The notes below the pieces were generated by a model, which saw only the letters and a program-made list of their open reading frames with translations, was not told the DNA's origin and searched no databases. A DNA stretch of 64,000 nucleotides, taken from the NCBI GenBank assembly GCA_029262515.1, contig JAJCZH010000027.1, forward strand, positions 1 to 64,000. Reading direction: 5' to 3'. The translations under genes were made by a program, and so were the position numbers. This stretch comes from Deltaproteobacteria bacterium. GTDB taxonomy: Bacteria; Desulfobacterota; GWC2-55-46; JADFVP01. Positions 55,002 through 64,000 of this stretch are shown piece after piece. Within the stretch, counting starts at the first letter, position 1; each line of letters begins with the position of its first letter.

Positions 55002-57515
55002 GTGAAGTGCGTTATTATGGCCGGAGGATTCGGTACCAGGTTAAGACCTCTCACAAACAGTATGCCAAAGCCCATGGTGCCGATGGTGAACCGGCCTATC
55101 ATGGAGCACATAGTCGATCTTCTTAAGAAGCACTCGGTTGACGAGCTGACCGCGCTGCTCTATTTCCAGCCCGAGACCATAACCGATTACTTCGGCGACG
55201 GTTCGGACTTCGGCGTCAAGTTAGATTATATAACGGCCACGAGCGATCTCGGCACGGCAGGCGCGGTAGGCGCCGCCATGAGAAAGTTCAAGGGCCGTGA
55301 CTCTACGCTCGTCATCTCAGGCGACGTGCTGACCGATATCGATATCTCCGAGGCCCTCGCTTTTCATAAAAAGAAGAAGGCGGTAGCGACGATTGTGTTG
55401 ACTCGCGTTGAGAACCCGCTCGCCTTCGGCATAGTTATAACGGACAATAACGGGCGGATTACGCGTTTTCTTGAAAAACCGGGCTGGGGCGAGGTCTTTA
55501 GCGATACGATCAATACCGGTATCTACATTCTCGACCGCAAGGTGCTCGATTATCTGCCTGAAGGTGAAGAGTTTGATTTCAGTAAAGACCTCTTTCCGAT
55601 TCTGCTGAAGGAGGATAAACCGATCTACGGTTATGTCGCCGACGGGTACTGGAAGGATGTCGGCAGCCTCGACGAGTACCGGCAGGCGAACATGGATATA
55701 ATAGAGGGGCGCGTTGAGGTCGTGATGCCCGGAGAGAAGGTACCAGGCAAGGAGGTCTGGACCGGTACGGATACCCGCGTGGACTTTACGGCATCGCTCG
55801 AAGGCAGGGTCATTATCGGCAATAACTGCAAGGTAGAGGCCGATGCGCGTATTGTCAACTCTTCGCTCGGCTCTGGCGTTACCGTCGAGGAGGGCGCCGT
55901 AATAATAGACTCGGTCCTGTGGGACGGGGTCAAGGTGGGGCGCAAGGCGAAGATGCAGGAAAATGTAATCGGTCACAATACCGATATAGGCACAGGCGCG
56001 CACCTGGCCGAAAACGTCGTCATCGCTGACGACTGCAAGATAGGGCGTAAAGCCACGGTCAAGACGAATGTCAAGGTGTGGCCGCATAAGATAGTAGATG
56101 ACGACGCGGTGCTCGCCTCTTCACTCGTCTGGGGACAGAAGTGGAGCAAGAATATCTTTTCGACCTATGGAGTCACCGGGCTCGCCAATATAGAGCTGAG
56201 CCCCGACTTTGCCGCAAAACTCGGCGCGGCTTACGGCGCAACGCTCGAAAAGGGCTCTTATGTATCGACCTCGCGGGATGCGCACAAGACCTCGCGTATG
56301 ATAAACAGGGCGGTTATGACCGGGATACTCTCAACCGGCGTCAACGTCCATGATTACGGGGTTACCCCGATGCCGGTCTGCAGGCTTCTTTCCAGAGGCG
56401 GAGCCGAGGTTGGCGGTATCCATACGCGCCGTTCGCCTTTTGACCCGCTTCTGCTCGACCTCAAGTTCTTCGACTCTGTCGGGCTCGATCTCCACCCCGG
56501 TTTTGAAAAAAATATCGAGCGCCTCTTCTCCAGAGAGGATTACCGCCGCGTACCGATTGAAGAGACAGGGGAGATGGTCTTTCCGATTCACGGCTTCGAG
56601 TACTACGAGAATGCCTTTATGTCGGCCGTAAATGCCGAGGTGATCCGCAAGGCGCAGTTCAAGATCGTGCTCGACTACTCGTACGGGAGCTCTTCGCGGA
56701 TCTTTCCGTCTATTCTCGGTCGTCTCGGCTGCGATGTGATCGCATTGAACGCCAACCTCGACGGCACAAAGGTAACGCGTACGGCAGAGGAGTTTGATAA
56801 AGCGATAGCGCAGCTCTCCAATATCGTCCGCTCCGTCGGGGCCGATGTCGGTATGCTGTTAGATGCCGGGGGCGAGAAGATTTTTCTGGTAGACGATGCC
56901 GGTGAGATAATAGACGGCGATACGGCGCTCAATATCATTACGCTTCTTACGCTCAAGTGCTCCAAAGAGGCCGGCATCAAGGGCTCTATTGCCGTGCCGG
57001 TTACCTCGTCCGGGGCGATTGACCGGATGTCGGAGACTTACGGTTTTGACGTTATGAGGACAAAGACGAGTGCTCGCGGCCTTATGGAGGCGGCTAGCGA
57101 GCCGGATGTTATCTTCGTAGGCGAGTCGAGCGGAGGTTTTATCTTTCCGCAGTTCCAGCCAAACTTCGACGGCATGTATGCTATTACGAAGATTCTTGAG
57201 ATGCTGGCTCTTCAGGACGTTCGTCTGCACAGGCTGATACGCGAACTGCCGCCATCGATAATATTGAAGGACAGGGTAGCGTGCGCCTTTGAGAACAAGG
57301 GGCGCGTAATGCGAAGGCTTGCCGAAGACTCTAACGGCAAGAACACCACGCTTCTCGACGGTATAAGGATCAACTTTAAAGATAACTGGGTGGCGGCGTA
57401 TCCCAGCCAGGACAGGCCGTACTTTCTGATAGTTGCCGAGGCCGCTACAGAGAATGTGGCAAAGGACCTTATCACGCAGTACTCGGGTAAGATTCTGGAG
57501 TACCAGAAGGCGTAG
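55002..57515 (+). CDS. nucleotidyltransferase / phosphohexomutase-like fusion (MPG1-type)
   Basis: 837 residues from GTG 55002 with GGAGG upstream. About 1-230 are a sugar-1-phosphate nucleotidyltransferase (VIMAGGFGTRLRPLT, VISGDVLTD, EKPGWGEVFSD). About 250-370 are hexapeptide repeats. About 380-837 are a phosphohexomutase-like region. The usual phosphoserine loop TASHNP is replaced by HTRRSPFDP, so mutase activity is doubtful. The nucleotidyltransferase likely makes a GDP- or other NDP-sugar for envelope glycans. Confidence 0.88.
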   Translation: MKCVIMAGGFGTRLRPLTNSMPKPMVPMVNRPIMEHIVDLLKKHSVDELTALLYFQPETITDYFGDGSDFGVKLDYITATSDLGTAGAVGAAMRKFKGRDSTLVISGDVLTDIDISEALAFHKKKKAVATIVLTRVENPLAFGIVITDNNGRITRFLEKPGWGEVFSDTINTGIYILDRKVLDYLPEGEEFDFSKDLFPILLKEDKPIYGYVADGYWKDVGSLDEYRQANMDIIEGRVEVVMPGEKVPGKEVWTGTDTRVDFTASLEGRVIIGNNCKVEADARIVNSSLGSGVTVEEGAVIIDSVLWDGVKVGRKAKMQENVIGHNTDIGTGAHLAENVVIADDCKIGRKATVKTNVKVWPHKIVDDDAVLASSLVWGQKWSKNIFSTYGVTGLANIELSPDFAAKLGAAYGATLEKGSYVSTSRDAHKTSRMINRAVMTGILSTGVNVHDYGVTPMPVCRLLSRGGAEVGGIHTRRSPFDPLLLDLKFFDSVGLDLHPGFEKNIERLFSREDYRRVPIEETGEMVFPIHGFEYYENAFMSAVNAEVIRKAQFKIVLDYSYGSSSRIFPSILGRLGCDVIALNANLDGTKVTRTAEEFDKAIAQLSNIVRSVGADVGMLLDAGGEKIFLVDDAGEIIDGDTALNIITLLTLKCSKEAGIKGSIAVPVTSSGAIDRMSETYGFDVMRTKTSARGLMEAASEPDVIFVGESSGGFIFPQFQPNFDGMYAITKILEMLALQDVRLHRLIRELPPSIILKDRVACAFENKGRVMRRLAEDSNGKNTTLLDGIRINFKDNWVAAYPSQDRPYFLIVAEAATENVAKDLITQYSGKILEYQKA

Positions 57516-57554
57516 CGGTTTCGTCTTCCGGTAAAGAACGGGTTTTTGTTTTTT

Positions 57555-57586
57555 AGCCGGAAATATTCCAAGTTCCGGCTTTTTTC
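57555..57586 (+). terminator. intrinsic terminator after the fusion gene
   Basis: AGCCGGAA and TTCCGGCT form an 8-pair stem with a 10-base loop, followed by TTTTTTC. Confidence 0.82.
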
Positions 57587-57642
57587 TATCGGTTTTAAGT
57601 GCGGCGCTTTTGGGTTGCGCTTTGATATTCGGGAGTCTATTT

Positions 57643-58308
57643 ATGAAAGATATTGGCGGCGGCGAGAGTACAGAGCTGCTCTCTATGGTGGTCGGCCCGC
57701 TCGATGTGAATTGTTACATATATTCGGATATAGAGACTCATGAAGCGGTTGTTATAGATCCGGGCGGGGATGTCGACAGGATACTTTCCGCTCTTAAAGA
57801 CAGGTCGCTCGACCTCAAGTTCATACTCAATACCCACGGACACTTCGACCATGTAGGGGGCAACGGTACTCTCAAGGACGTAACCGGTACGCAGATATGC
57901 CTCAACAAGGGGGATGCCGAGCTTTTTTCCCAGGCCCATGAGCATGGTGTTATTTACGGCGTACAGACGTCTGCGCAACCGAGGCCCGATATATACCTTC
58001 AAGACGGCGCCAAGCTTACGCTCGGCGCCATTACGCTTGAGATTCTGTACACTCCGGGGCATACCCCCGGCGGGGTATGCCTCTATTCCAAAAAGGACGG
58101 GTTGCTCTTTACCGGGGATACGCTCTTTGCGGGTTCGATCGGCAGGACCGATCTTCAGGGCGGCTCTTTCGATACAATCATTGAATCGATCAAGAACCGC
58201 ATACTGCCGCTCGATGATTCCGTGCGCGTACTTCCGGGCCACGGCCCGGACTCGACCGTAGGTGAAGAGCGCGAGAGCAACGCTTTTATAGTCAATATAC
58301 GGCTGTAG
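57643..58308 (+). CDS. metallo-beta-lactamase-fold hydrolase (GloB-like)
   Basis: 221 residues from ATG 57643 (GGGAG upstream); the longer frame starts inside the terminator region. The zinc motif is NTHGHFDHVGG near residue 60, with TPGHTPGGV, FTGDTLF and LPGHGP later. It is close to glyoxalase II-like thioester hydrolases of bacteria. The exact substrate is open. Confidence 0.9.
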   Translation: MKDIGGGESTELLSMVVGPLDVNCYIYSDIETHEAVVIDPGGDVDRILSALKDRSLDLKFILNTHGHFDHVGGNGTLKDVTGTQICLNKGDAELFSQAHEHGVIYGVQTSAQPRPDIYLQDGAKLTLGAITLEILYTPGHTPGGVCLYSKKDGLLFTGDTLFAGSIGRTDLQGGSFDTIIESIKNRILPLDDSVRVLPGHGPDSTVGEERESNAFIVNIRL

Positions 58309-58363
58309 AGGCTCTTGAGGTTATTGTTGTAGGCTAAACTACTAAAAAGCATAGGCCGGTGTA

Positions 58364-59605
58364 ATGGGATTGAAGAACAAGAAGGTGCTTCTCGGCGTCA
58401 CGGGCGGTATTTCCGCTTATAAGGCGCTGGAGTTGACACGCCTGCTAATTAAAGCCGGTGCCGAGGTGCGTCCTGTGATGACGCGCGCGGCAACCGAATT
58501 TATAACACCGCTATCACTCTCGACGCTTGCGCGCTCGAAGGTTCATACCGGTATGTTCGACGTGAATGAGGAGTTCGATATAGACCATATTTCACTCGCC
58601 CAGCAGTGCGATATAATAGTAGTGGCCCCGGCCACGGCCAACATAATAGCCAAGGCCGCAGCGGGCATTGCCGACGATCTGCTTTCGACCGTAATTGCGG
58701 CCGCTACGGTACCAGTTCTCTTTGCCCCTGCAATGAACAGTGCCATGTGGTTTAATCCGATACTTCAGTCCAACGTAGCAAAGCTCTCGGAGCTCGGTTT
58801 TAGCTTTGTTGAACCCGGCAGAGGAGAGCTTGCGTGCGGTTATGAGGGCAAGGGAAAACTTGCCGATGTAAATACCGTATTTGAGGGGATCGAAGAGGTG
58901 CTGGGCAAAGAGGGCCAGGTACCGAAGGAACTCACTTCAAAGGACCTGTCAGGCGAGACGGTGCTGGTAACGGCAGGCCCGACTCAAGAGGCGATCGATC
59001 CAGTCAGGTACGTCTCCAACCGTTCGTCCGGGCGCATGGGTTTTGCTATTGCTGAAGAGGCCGGAAGAAGGGGAGCGAAGGTCATACTCGTTAGCGGCCC
59101 CACGCACCTTAGGCCTCCGGACGGCGTTACATTCATCGCTGTTACGACGGCTGAGGAGATGTACGGGGTCTGCCACGAGCAGTTCTCCGGCTCCACGCTC
59201 GTTATCATGGCCGCTGCGGTTGCTGATTACAGGCCTAAAGAGAGTTCGCCTATCAAGATTAAAAAGAGCGCTCCGTCGCTGGCAATGGAGATGGAGCGGA
59301 CGAAAGACGTGCTTAAGAGCCTGTGTGAGAGGCGCGAGGGGCAGTTTCTGGTCGGTTTTGCGCTTGAGACCGAGAATCTCGTAGAGAATGCGCGCAAGAA
59401 ACTGGTCGAAAAGGGGCTCGATATGGTGGTTGCCAATGCTCCTGGAGCAATAGACGGAGAGCAGAGTACGGTAACTATACTCGACCTTGCCGACGGGGTA
59501 GAGCAGTTGGAGCCTATGAGCAAGCAGCGTGTGGCCGGGAAGATATTCGACCGTCTTATAGCTTTAAAGGGCGCCCGGGGGTTGACGAAACCTCTACGGC
59601 CTTAA
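58364..59605 (+). CDS. coaBC: phosphopantothenoylcysteine decarboxylase / phosphopantothenate-cysteine ligase
   Basis: A 413-residue CoaBC. The FMN decarboxylase half has GVTGGISAYKA, the catalytic His in DHISLAQQ, PAMNSAMW and the Cys in LACGYEGKGKL. The ligase half has VTAGPTQEAIDPVRYVSNRSSGRMG and AAAVADYRP. It makes 4'-phosphopantetheine for coenzyme A. Its 3' end overlaps the convergent downstream gene by 50 bases. Confidence 0.96.
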   Translation: MGLKNKKVLLGVTGGISAYKALELTRLLIKAGAEVRPVMTRAATEFITPLSLSTLARSKVHTGMFDVNEEFDIDHISLAQQCDIIVVAPATANIIAKAAAGIADDLLSTVIAAATVPVLFAPAMNSAMWFNPILQSNVAKLSELGFSFVEPGRGELACGYEGKGKLADVNTVFEGIEEVLGKEGQVPKELTSKDLSGETVLVTAGPTQEAIDPVRYVSNRSSGRMGFAIAEEAGRRGAKVILVSGPTHLRPPDGVTFIAVTTAEEMYGVCHEQFSGSTLVIMAAAVADYRPKESSPIKIKKSAPSLAMEMERTKDVLKSLCERREGQFLVGFALETENLVENARKKLVEKGLDMVVANAPGAIDGEQSTVTILDLADGVEQLEPMSKQRVAGKIFDRLIALKGARGLTKPLRP

Positions 59606-60458
59606 GCGCATTCTCCATAGCGCTCTCCCAGTCCAGACCCGTCTGTTGTACCCTTTTCAGTTTTTTTCTTAAGAATGACGCTGTATTGAGGGCATGTTTG
59701 CCTGTAGGGTCCTTTGTCACACACTTGCTTTTTTCACCTTTTACGAGCATCTCTGTGGCGGCCTCCAGCGCAAGGTTGAAGTACCTGTCCTTAAATTCTT
59801 TATCCAGTTTCCATTTTGAGCGCGTCGATAGGTGGGATATCATCGTGCGCCACTGTTCCACCTGTTGCAGGTTTAGCATACTTGAAAATATTCTCTTGTT
59901 GGTCTTAAATGGAAGGGGCGCCTCCTCAATCATCGCATCGAGCAGCCGGTCGTTCTCTATATGGACCTTGCGGGCTATCTTTTTAGGTAGTTGCCAGACC
60001 ATTTTATCGGCGAGGGCGTCGAAACGCATCTCCCAGTAGATATGCCTGAGAGTGCGGGTCGAAAAGGATCGGATCATCATTTCGGGTATAAAGTGGTTGT
60101 GGGCGATGGTGTCGGCGCCGAGATGGCAGAGGTAACCGCAGGCAAAGGCGCGCTGGGGGTCCGACTCGGCATGTTCGCGCAGCCTGAAGCCGAACTTCCA
60201 GTTGTGGCAGTGTTTCAGCTCCTCCACCATATTTTTGCCGACCACTATATCGGCGCTTATATTGCCGTAGAGAAAGTCTTGCGGGTAGTTAGAGACCAGC
60301 GCGGCGAGCGGCCCGTTAAGTTTTGTTATGTTCGATATAATCGTGTGGCCGAGTTCCAAGTGCGTGGCCGGTCCCCACGCGTAAGCAGTATCTGGAGTGA
60401 GCAGTAGCAGAAGAATGGCCGGTAGTAGAATGAAGAGTATGCAACTTTGGCGTGACAT
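59556..60458 (-). CDS. zinc-dependent phospholipase C family protein, exported
   Basis: 300 residues from ATG 60458; the longer frame upstream is the antisense of the next gene. It has a signal peptide (ILFILLPAILLLLLTPDTAYA) followed at once by WGPATHLELGH, so Trp1 and the His of the zinc-phospholipase-C fold come right after cleavage. CHLGADTIAHNHFIP supplies further His and Asp ligands. The substrate is unknown. Its end overlaps coaBC tail to tail. Confidence 0.82.
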   Translation of the reverse strand: MSRQSCILFILLPAILLLLLTPDTAYAWGPATHLELGHTIISNITKLNGPLAALVSNYPQDFLYGNISADIVVGKNMVEELKHCHNWKFGFRLREHAESDPQRAFACGYLCHLGADTIAHNHFIPEMMIRSFSTRTLRHIYWEMRFDALADKMVWQLPKKIARKVHIENDRLLDAMIEEAPLPFKTNKRIFSSMLNLQQVEQWRTMISHLSTRSKWKLDKEFKDRYFNLALEAATEMLVKGEKSKCVTKDPTGKHALNTASFLRKKLKRVQQTGLDWESAMENALKAVEVSSTPGRPLKL

Positions 60459-60522
60459 ACTTAAAGTGTAACGCAATGCGTGATTGATGTAAAGCTGGCG
60501 AGAAAAAAGAGGGATTGCCGGA

Positions 60523-61209
60523 GTGATAGAGACCGAAGAGATAGGTAGATTAGCTCGCGAGTTGAGTGCGAAGCTCGAGTTGCTGAGGGCATCCGGGGTA
60601 GATGAGTGCCTTGTGCAAAGAAGGACTCTGGAAGAGATTAATATTGAGGTGCAAGCGTGTCGCAGCTGTTTTTCTTCTGAGTCTGGGGCTGAGCCGTTGG
60701 TTGAATCTGCGGCAGGGTCGCAGGAGCAGCTTGCCTCTATCGGCGTCGGCACCGGTACGTCCGGGCTCTTTATAGTGGTTGAGAGGCCGTTTGCTGATGA
60801 GCCCGGCGCAGAGACGTACGCGGGCGAAGAGGGCGGGCTTTTAAAAGATATTATAACCAAAGGCCTGAAACTCGAACCCGAAGAGGTCTATATCTCTTTT
60901 ATAGTCAAGTGCCCGGACACAGAGGGCAAGGTTGAGGGTAAAGAAGTTCTTGCCTCCTGCCTGCCGTATCTTCTCGAAGAGATCGAGCTCATAAGGCCGA
61001 AGGTGCTCCTATGCTTCGGCGCTCCGGTTGCAGAGGTGCTGCATGGGCCGTCCGTTAAAAGCGCTTCCCCCGGAAGCGCTTTTAAGAACCTAGGCGGAAC
61101 AAAGGTCAAATCGACTTATTCCCTTGGCGAGCTTATCAGGGAGCCCTCCCTAAAACGCGCAGCCTGGAACGATATAAAAGAGGTGGTCACGGAACTTAAG
61201 GGCCGTTAA
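60523..61209 (+). CDS. uracil-DNA glycosylase superfamily protein, divergent active site
   Basis: 228 residues from GTG 60523. A CRSC pair near residues 46-49 plus cysteines in FIVKCPD and ASCLPYL match the four ligands of the iron-sulphur cluster of family 4/5 uracil-DNA glycosylases. The usual GEAPG active-site motif reads VVERPFADEPG, so uracil excision is uncertain. It may be a divergent DNA repair enzyme. It is transcribed away from the phospholipase-C-family gene. Confidence 0.72.
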   Translation: MIETEEIGRLARELSAKLELLRASGVDECLVQRRTLEEINIEVQACRSCFSSESGAEPLVESAAGSQEQLASIGVGTGTSGLFIVVERPFADEPGAETYAGEEGGLLKDIITKGLKLEPEEVYISFIVKCPDTEGKVEGKEVLASCLPYLLEEIELIRPKVLLCFGAPVAEVLHGPSVKSASPGSAFKNLGGTKVKSTYSLGELIREPSLKRAAWNDIKEVVTELKGR

Positions 61210-61256
61210 TTTCCGCTTCTGTTGGCATCCTTCTCTTTTTCTGATAAAATTTATAT

Positions 61257-62576
61257 ATGTACTTGAAGTCATCACTTCAGACTCTCTTGCTCTTTGCATT
61301 CTTTGTGCTTGTAGCCGGGTTAACTCTGCCTGTCCCGGATCTTTATGCGGCGGAGCAGGTTAAAAGAGTCCATTACGTAGAGGTCGAAGGCGTTGTCAGC
61401 CCGGTCATGGCCGAGTATCTTCTGCGTTCGATACGGGATGCCTCGGAGCAGGGCGCCGAGGCGGTAGTAATTCAGCTAGACACTCCGGGCGGACTCGACC
61501 TTTCGATGCGTAAAATCGTTAAAGAGATGCTCGCTTCCGAACTTCCCATTATCGTCTACGTGGCCCCGTCGGGGTCGCGCGCGGCCTCTGCCGGGGTATT
61601 CATAACCTATGCGGCCAATGTCGCTGCAATGGCTCCGGGCACAAATATAGGCTCGGCCCATCCGGTCGCCTTGGGCGGGGGTGAGATGGACGAGACGATG
61701 GTCAAGAAGGTCGAAAATGATGCCGCAGCTTACATAAAGGGAATTGCAACCAAGCGCGGCAGGAACGCGGAGTGGGCTGAAAAGGCGGTGAGGCAGAGTC
61801 TCAATATAACCGCTGAAGAGGCGGTAAAGTTGAAGGTCATAGATTTTATGGCTGAAAATAGAGACGAACTGCTCGAAAAACTGGACGGCAGACGCGTGCT
61901 CTTGCCGTCCGGAGAGCGGAGCCTTGCGACAATGGGCGCCACGGTTTTAGAGGTGCAGATGGACCTCAGGCTAAGGCTGCTCGACGCCATATCGAACCCG
62001 AACGTTGCTTACATACTTATGATGATCGGGCTTGTCGGCATCTACTTCGAGCTCTCCAGCCCTGGAGCGATCTTTCCGGGCGTTGTTGGCGCCATCTCTT
62101 TGGTGCTCGCCTTCTACTCTTTTCAGACCCTTTCGATAAACTACGCAGGGCTTCTGCTCATCGGGCTTGCGATTGTCTTCTTTATTGTTGAACTCAGCGT
62201 GGTCAGCTACGGGCTTTTAACTGTTGCGGGCCTCGTCTCTTTGGTGCTCGGCTCGCTCATGCTCTTCGACACCCCGGACCAGTTCGTTGAACTCTCTATC
62301 TGGGTCGTGCTGCCCACCGTCCTCTTTATGTCGGCCTTGATACTCGGCACCGGTTACTTTGCGCTGCGCATTTATCGTAAAAGACCTGTTAGCGGTATCG
62401 AGGGTTTTATAGGCGAAGAGGGTACCGCGGTTGAACGATTCGGTAGGGGCGCAACAGGCAAGGTCTTTGTAGACGGCGAGTACTGGAATGCCGAGAGCGC
62501 AGATGAGATAGCGCTGGACTGCAGGGTAAGGGTAGTTGAGGTAAAGGGACTTAAATTACTGGTCGAGAAGGTCTAA
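61257..62576 (+). CDS. nfeD: NfeD-family membrane-bound serine protease (ClpP class)
   Basis: 439 residues. A signal peptide (about 1-31) is followed by a ClpP-like serine protease domain. The nucleophile is in SRAASAGVFI near residue 112, with DTPGGLD earlier and a Lys in KGIATKRG later. Four to five membrane helices span about 250-375, and a C-terminal OB-like NfeD domain (EGFIGEEGTAVERF) ends the protein. It works with the slipin encoded 70 bases downstream, by analogy with the archaeal STOPP pair. Confidence 0.93.
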   Translation: MYLKSSLQTLLLFAFFVLVAGLTLPVPDLYAAEQVKRVHYVEVEGVVSPVMAEYLLRSIRDASEQGAEAVVIQLDTPGGLDLSMRKIVKEMLASELPIIVYVAPSGSRAASAGVFITYAANVAAMAPGTNIGSAHPVALGGGEMDETMVKKVENDAAAYIKGIATKRGRNAEWAEKAVRQSLNITAEEAVKLKVIDFMAENRDELLEKLDGRRVLLPSGERSLATMGATVLEVQMDLRLRLLDAISNPNVAYILMMIGLVGIYFELSSPGAIFPGVVGAISLVLAFYSFQTLSINYAGLLLIGLAIVFFIVELSVVSYGLLTVAGLVSLVLGSLMLFDTPDQFVELSIWVVLPTVLFMSALILGTGYFALRIYRKRPVSGIEGFIGEEGTAVERFGRGATGKVFVDGEYWNAESADEIALDCRVRVVEVKGLKLLVEKV

Positions 62577-62646
62577 AGATGAACCTGCCGACTTTTTTTA
62601 TTCATACGGTTTTTTTGACCTGTTTATATAGAAAGGAAGGTGTCAA

Positions 62647-63471
62647 ATGCAGTTCGGTATGAGTTCGGGCCTGATAGTTCTGTTGATTCTGGTCCTGATG
62701 TTCCTCTTCTCGGCGATCAAGGTGTTGAGGGAGTACGAACGCGGCGTGGTCTTCTTTCTCGGCAAGTACCAGTCGGTAAAGGGACCCGGCCTTATTATCA
62801 TTATCCCTGTGGTGCAGAAGATGGTCAGGATCAGCTTGAGGACCGTTGCCATGGATGTGCCGCCGCAGGAGGTCATTACAAAGGATAACGTATCGGTCAG
62901 CATCAATGCCGTTATTTACTTCAGGGTCGTTGCGCCGGACAAGTCCGTGATAGCGATTGAGAATTACCTCTATGCGACGAGCCAGCTCGCACAGACTACC
63001 CTGCGCAGCGTCTGCGGCCAGGCCGAGCTTGATGAGCTGCTGGTTGAACGGGAGAAGATCAATAAGCATATTCAGGGGATACTAGACCGGCAGACCGACC
63101 CGTGGGGCATTAAGGTCGGTATAGTCGAGGTAAAGGCGATAGACCTGCCCGAAGAGATGAAGAGGGCGATGGCCAAGCAGGCCGAGGCAGAAAGAGAGAA
63201 GAGGGCGAAGATAATTCACGCCGAGGGCGAGCTGCTCGCCTCTGAGAAGATTTTAGGAGCTTCCGAGCAACTGAGCAAAAACCCGGTGGCCCTTCAGTTG
63301 CGGTACCTCCAGACCCTTACCGAGGTTGCCGTGGAGAAGAACTCGACGACGATCTTCCCTTTGCCTATCGATCTGATAAAACCGTTTTTACATTTGGCCG
63401 AGAAGATGTCGCCTGCGGAGCAGGTTCCGTCCAAGGTCCCATCCAAGGTTCCATCTAACGAGAGTGAGTGA
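62647..63471 (+). CDS. slipin (stomatin/prohibitin-family SPFH protein)
   Basis: 274 residues. One N-terminal membrane helix (about 6-24) precedes the SPFH domain ([35 protein letters not shown]) and a coiled region ([18 protein letters not shown]). AAGGAAGG precedes the ATG. The C-terminus has a VPSK repeat ([11 protein letters not shown]), an oddity beyond the family. It partners NfeD. Confidence 0.94.
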   Translation: MQFGMSSGLIVLLILVLMFLFSAIKVLREYERGVVFFLGKYQSVKGPGLIIIIPVVQKMVRISLRTVAMDVPPQEVITKDNVSVSINAVIYFRVVAPDKSVIAIENYLYATSQLAQTTLRSVCGQAELDELLVEREKINKHIQGILDRQTDPWGIKVGIVEVKAIDLPEEMKRAMAKQAEAEREKRAKIIHAEGELLASEKILGASEQLSKNPVALQLRYLQTLTEVAVEKNSTTIFPLPIDLIKPFLHLAEKMSPAEQVPSKVPSKVPSNESE

Positions 63472-63512
63472 AAGTGAATGAAAGTAAGCAAGGCAAGTAA
63501 GCAGGGAGAAGC

Positions 63513-64000
63513 ATGAAGACGGAAACGGCGGCAGGTCATAGAAAGAGGCTCCGGCAGCGTTTCTCAAAAAACCGGCTCAACGGTTTTCATGACTACGAAG
63601 TAGTAGAGCTTCTGCTGACGTACGCAATACCGAGAAGAGACGTCAAACCGATTGCCAAGTCTCTTCTTCGCCGGTTCGGGTCGCTCCACAAGGTTTTTGA
63701 GGCGACGGGGAAGGAGCTATCCGAGGTAGAGGGCATTGGCGAGAATGCGGCTACGCTTTTGACGCTCTTAAAACCGGTGACTGCGGAGTACATGAGCGCA
63801 AGGCCGGAAAAGAGGGCCAAAATATCTTCATCAAATGAGGCGGTGATAATCGCAAGGGAGAATGCTACAGTCTCCGGCGCGTTGAGCACGCTCTACCTCA
63901 ACACCAAGAATGAGGTACTTTATGTCGAGGAGGCGACCGAGGCCTACGGCTCCGACCTATCTATTAAACCGAAGGCGATAATCGAAGCTGCAATAGAGAA
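63513..64000 (+). CDS. radC: RadC-family protein, cut by the window end
   Basis: 162 codons are visible from ATG 63513 (GGGAGA upstream), and the frame is still open at 64000. The helix-hairpin-helix front reads LNGFHDYEVVELLLTYAIPRRD and VEGIGENAATLL, typical of RadC. The later LYLNTKNEVL matches the start of the metal-fold region. The JAB-like HxH motif would lie beyond the window. The role of RadC in repair is disputed. Confidence 0.85.
   Translation, partial: MKTETAAGHRKRLRQRFSKNRLNGFHDYEVVELLLTYAIPRRDVKPIAKSLLRRFGSLHKVFEATGKELSEVEGIGENAATLLTLLKPVTAEYMSARPEKRAKISSSNEAVIIARENATVSGALSTLYLNTKNEVLYVEEATEAYGSDLSIKPKAIIEAAIE

Noticed and set aside
60459-60860. N-terminal extension of the phospholipase-C-family frame
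   Set aside because: It is the antisense of the uracil-DNA-glycosylase-like gene. The signal peptide begins at the ATG at 60458.

Overview
The window reads as a chromosomal segment of a Gram-negative, largely anaerobic or facultative bacterium. LpxH, an LptD-like protein and Kdo/LPS-type envelope functions indicate an outer membrane. An AhbD-type radical SAM haem enzyme, hybrid-cluster protein (Hcp), a B12-dependent class II ribonucleotide reductase, FolE2/QueD and the order trpEGDCFBA followed by accD and folC point to a Desulfobacterota- or Nitrospirota-like lineage. This placement is inference from gene content; no rRNA is present. The core gene stretches look GC-moderate to GC-rich. The FRG-domain gene and the hcp/histidine-kinase block look visibly more AT-rich.

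Layout. 1-8.4 kb: tRNA-Leu(CAG) on the minus strand, then a plus-strand run of transaldolase, Dabb protein, RNase R, RibF, AroE, LpxH, a small cysteine-containing protein, a lone FRG-domain gene and ferritin, closed by a two-way terminator. 8.4-14.4 kb (minus): a haem cluster, cobA-hemD fusion, hemB, an AhbD-like radical SAM enzyme, a chlorite-dismutase/HemQ-family protein, then DUF4177-like and RDD genes. The AhbD-like and HemQ-like proteins share an odd N-terminal HPAGIPxTGG repeat tag. 14.5-17.9 kb: DUF255/thioredoxin protein, DJ-1/PfpI protein, methyltransferase. 18.0-20.0 kb (minus): a compact unit of promoter, cobalamin riboswitch, intrinsic terminator, a 46-residue peptide gene and a radical SAM/SPASM enzyme, which looks like a B12-controlled modified-peptide (CbpA/CbpB-type) system.

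20.0-26.6 kb: hcp behind an HcpR-like palindrome and a large hybrid sensor kinase with a tandemly duplicated sensor region, both lying between a broken copy and an intact copy of the same cation-efflux gene. 26.6-30.4 kb: a GH15-like protein, a lipid kinase, a decayed sensor fragment, a cupin, and a long leader carrying an NrdR-like box. 30.4-35.4 kb: NrdJ, three small proteins (basic, zinc-ribbon, ComFB), QueD and FolE2. 35.4-49.6 kb (minus): zinc-ribbon/receiver protein, LptD-like protein, FolC, AccD, a GAF-GAF-HD-GYP protein and the complete trp operon.

49.8-64 kb (mostly plus): GlmU-GlmS, SDR, PlsY, a fused nucleotidyltransferase/phosphohexomutase-like protein, a metallo-beta-lactamase-fold hydrolase, CoaBC, a zinc-phospholipase-C-family protein (minus), a uracil-DNA-glycosylase-superfamily protein, NfeD, slipin and the start of RadC.

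Two themes link genes. One is tetrapyrroles: haem formation with apparently both an anaerobic and a peroxide-dependent enzyme for the last decarboxylation, a B12 riboswitch, and a B12-dependent RNR. The other is redox or nitrosative stress: Hcp, ferritin, DJ-1 and the HemQ-like protein.
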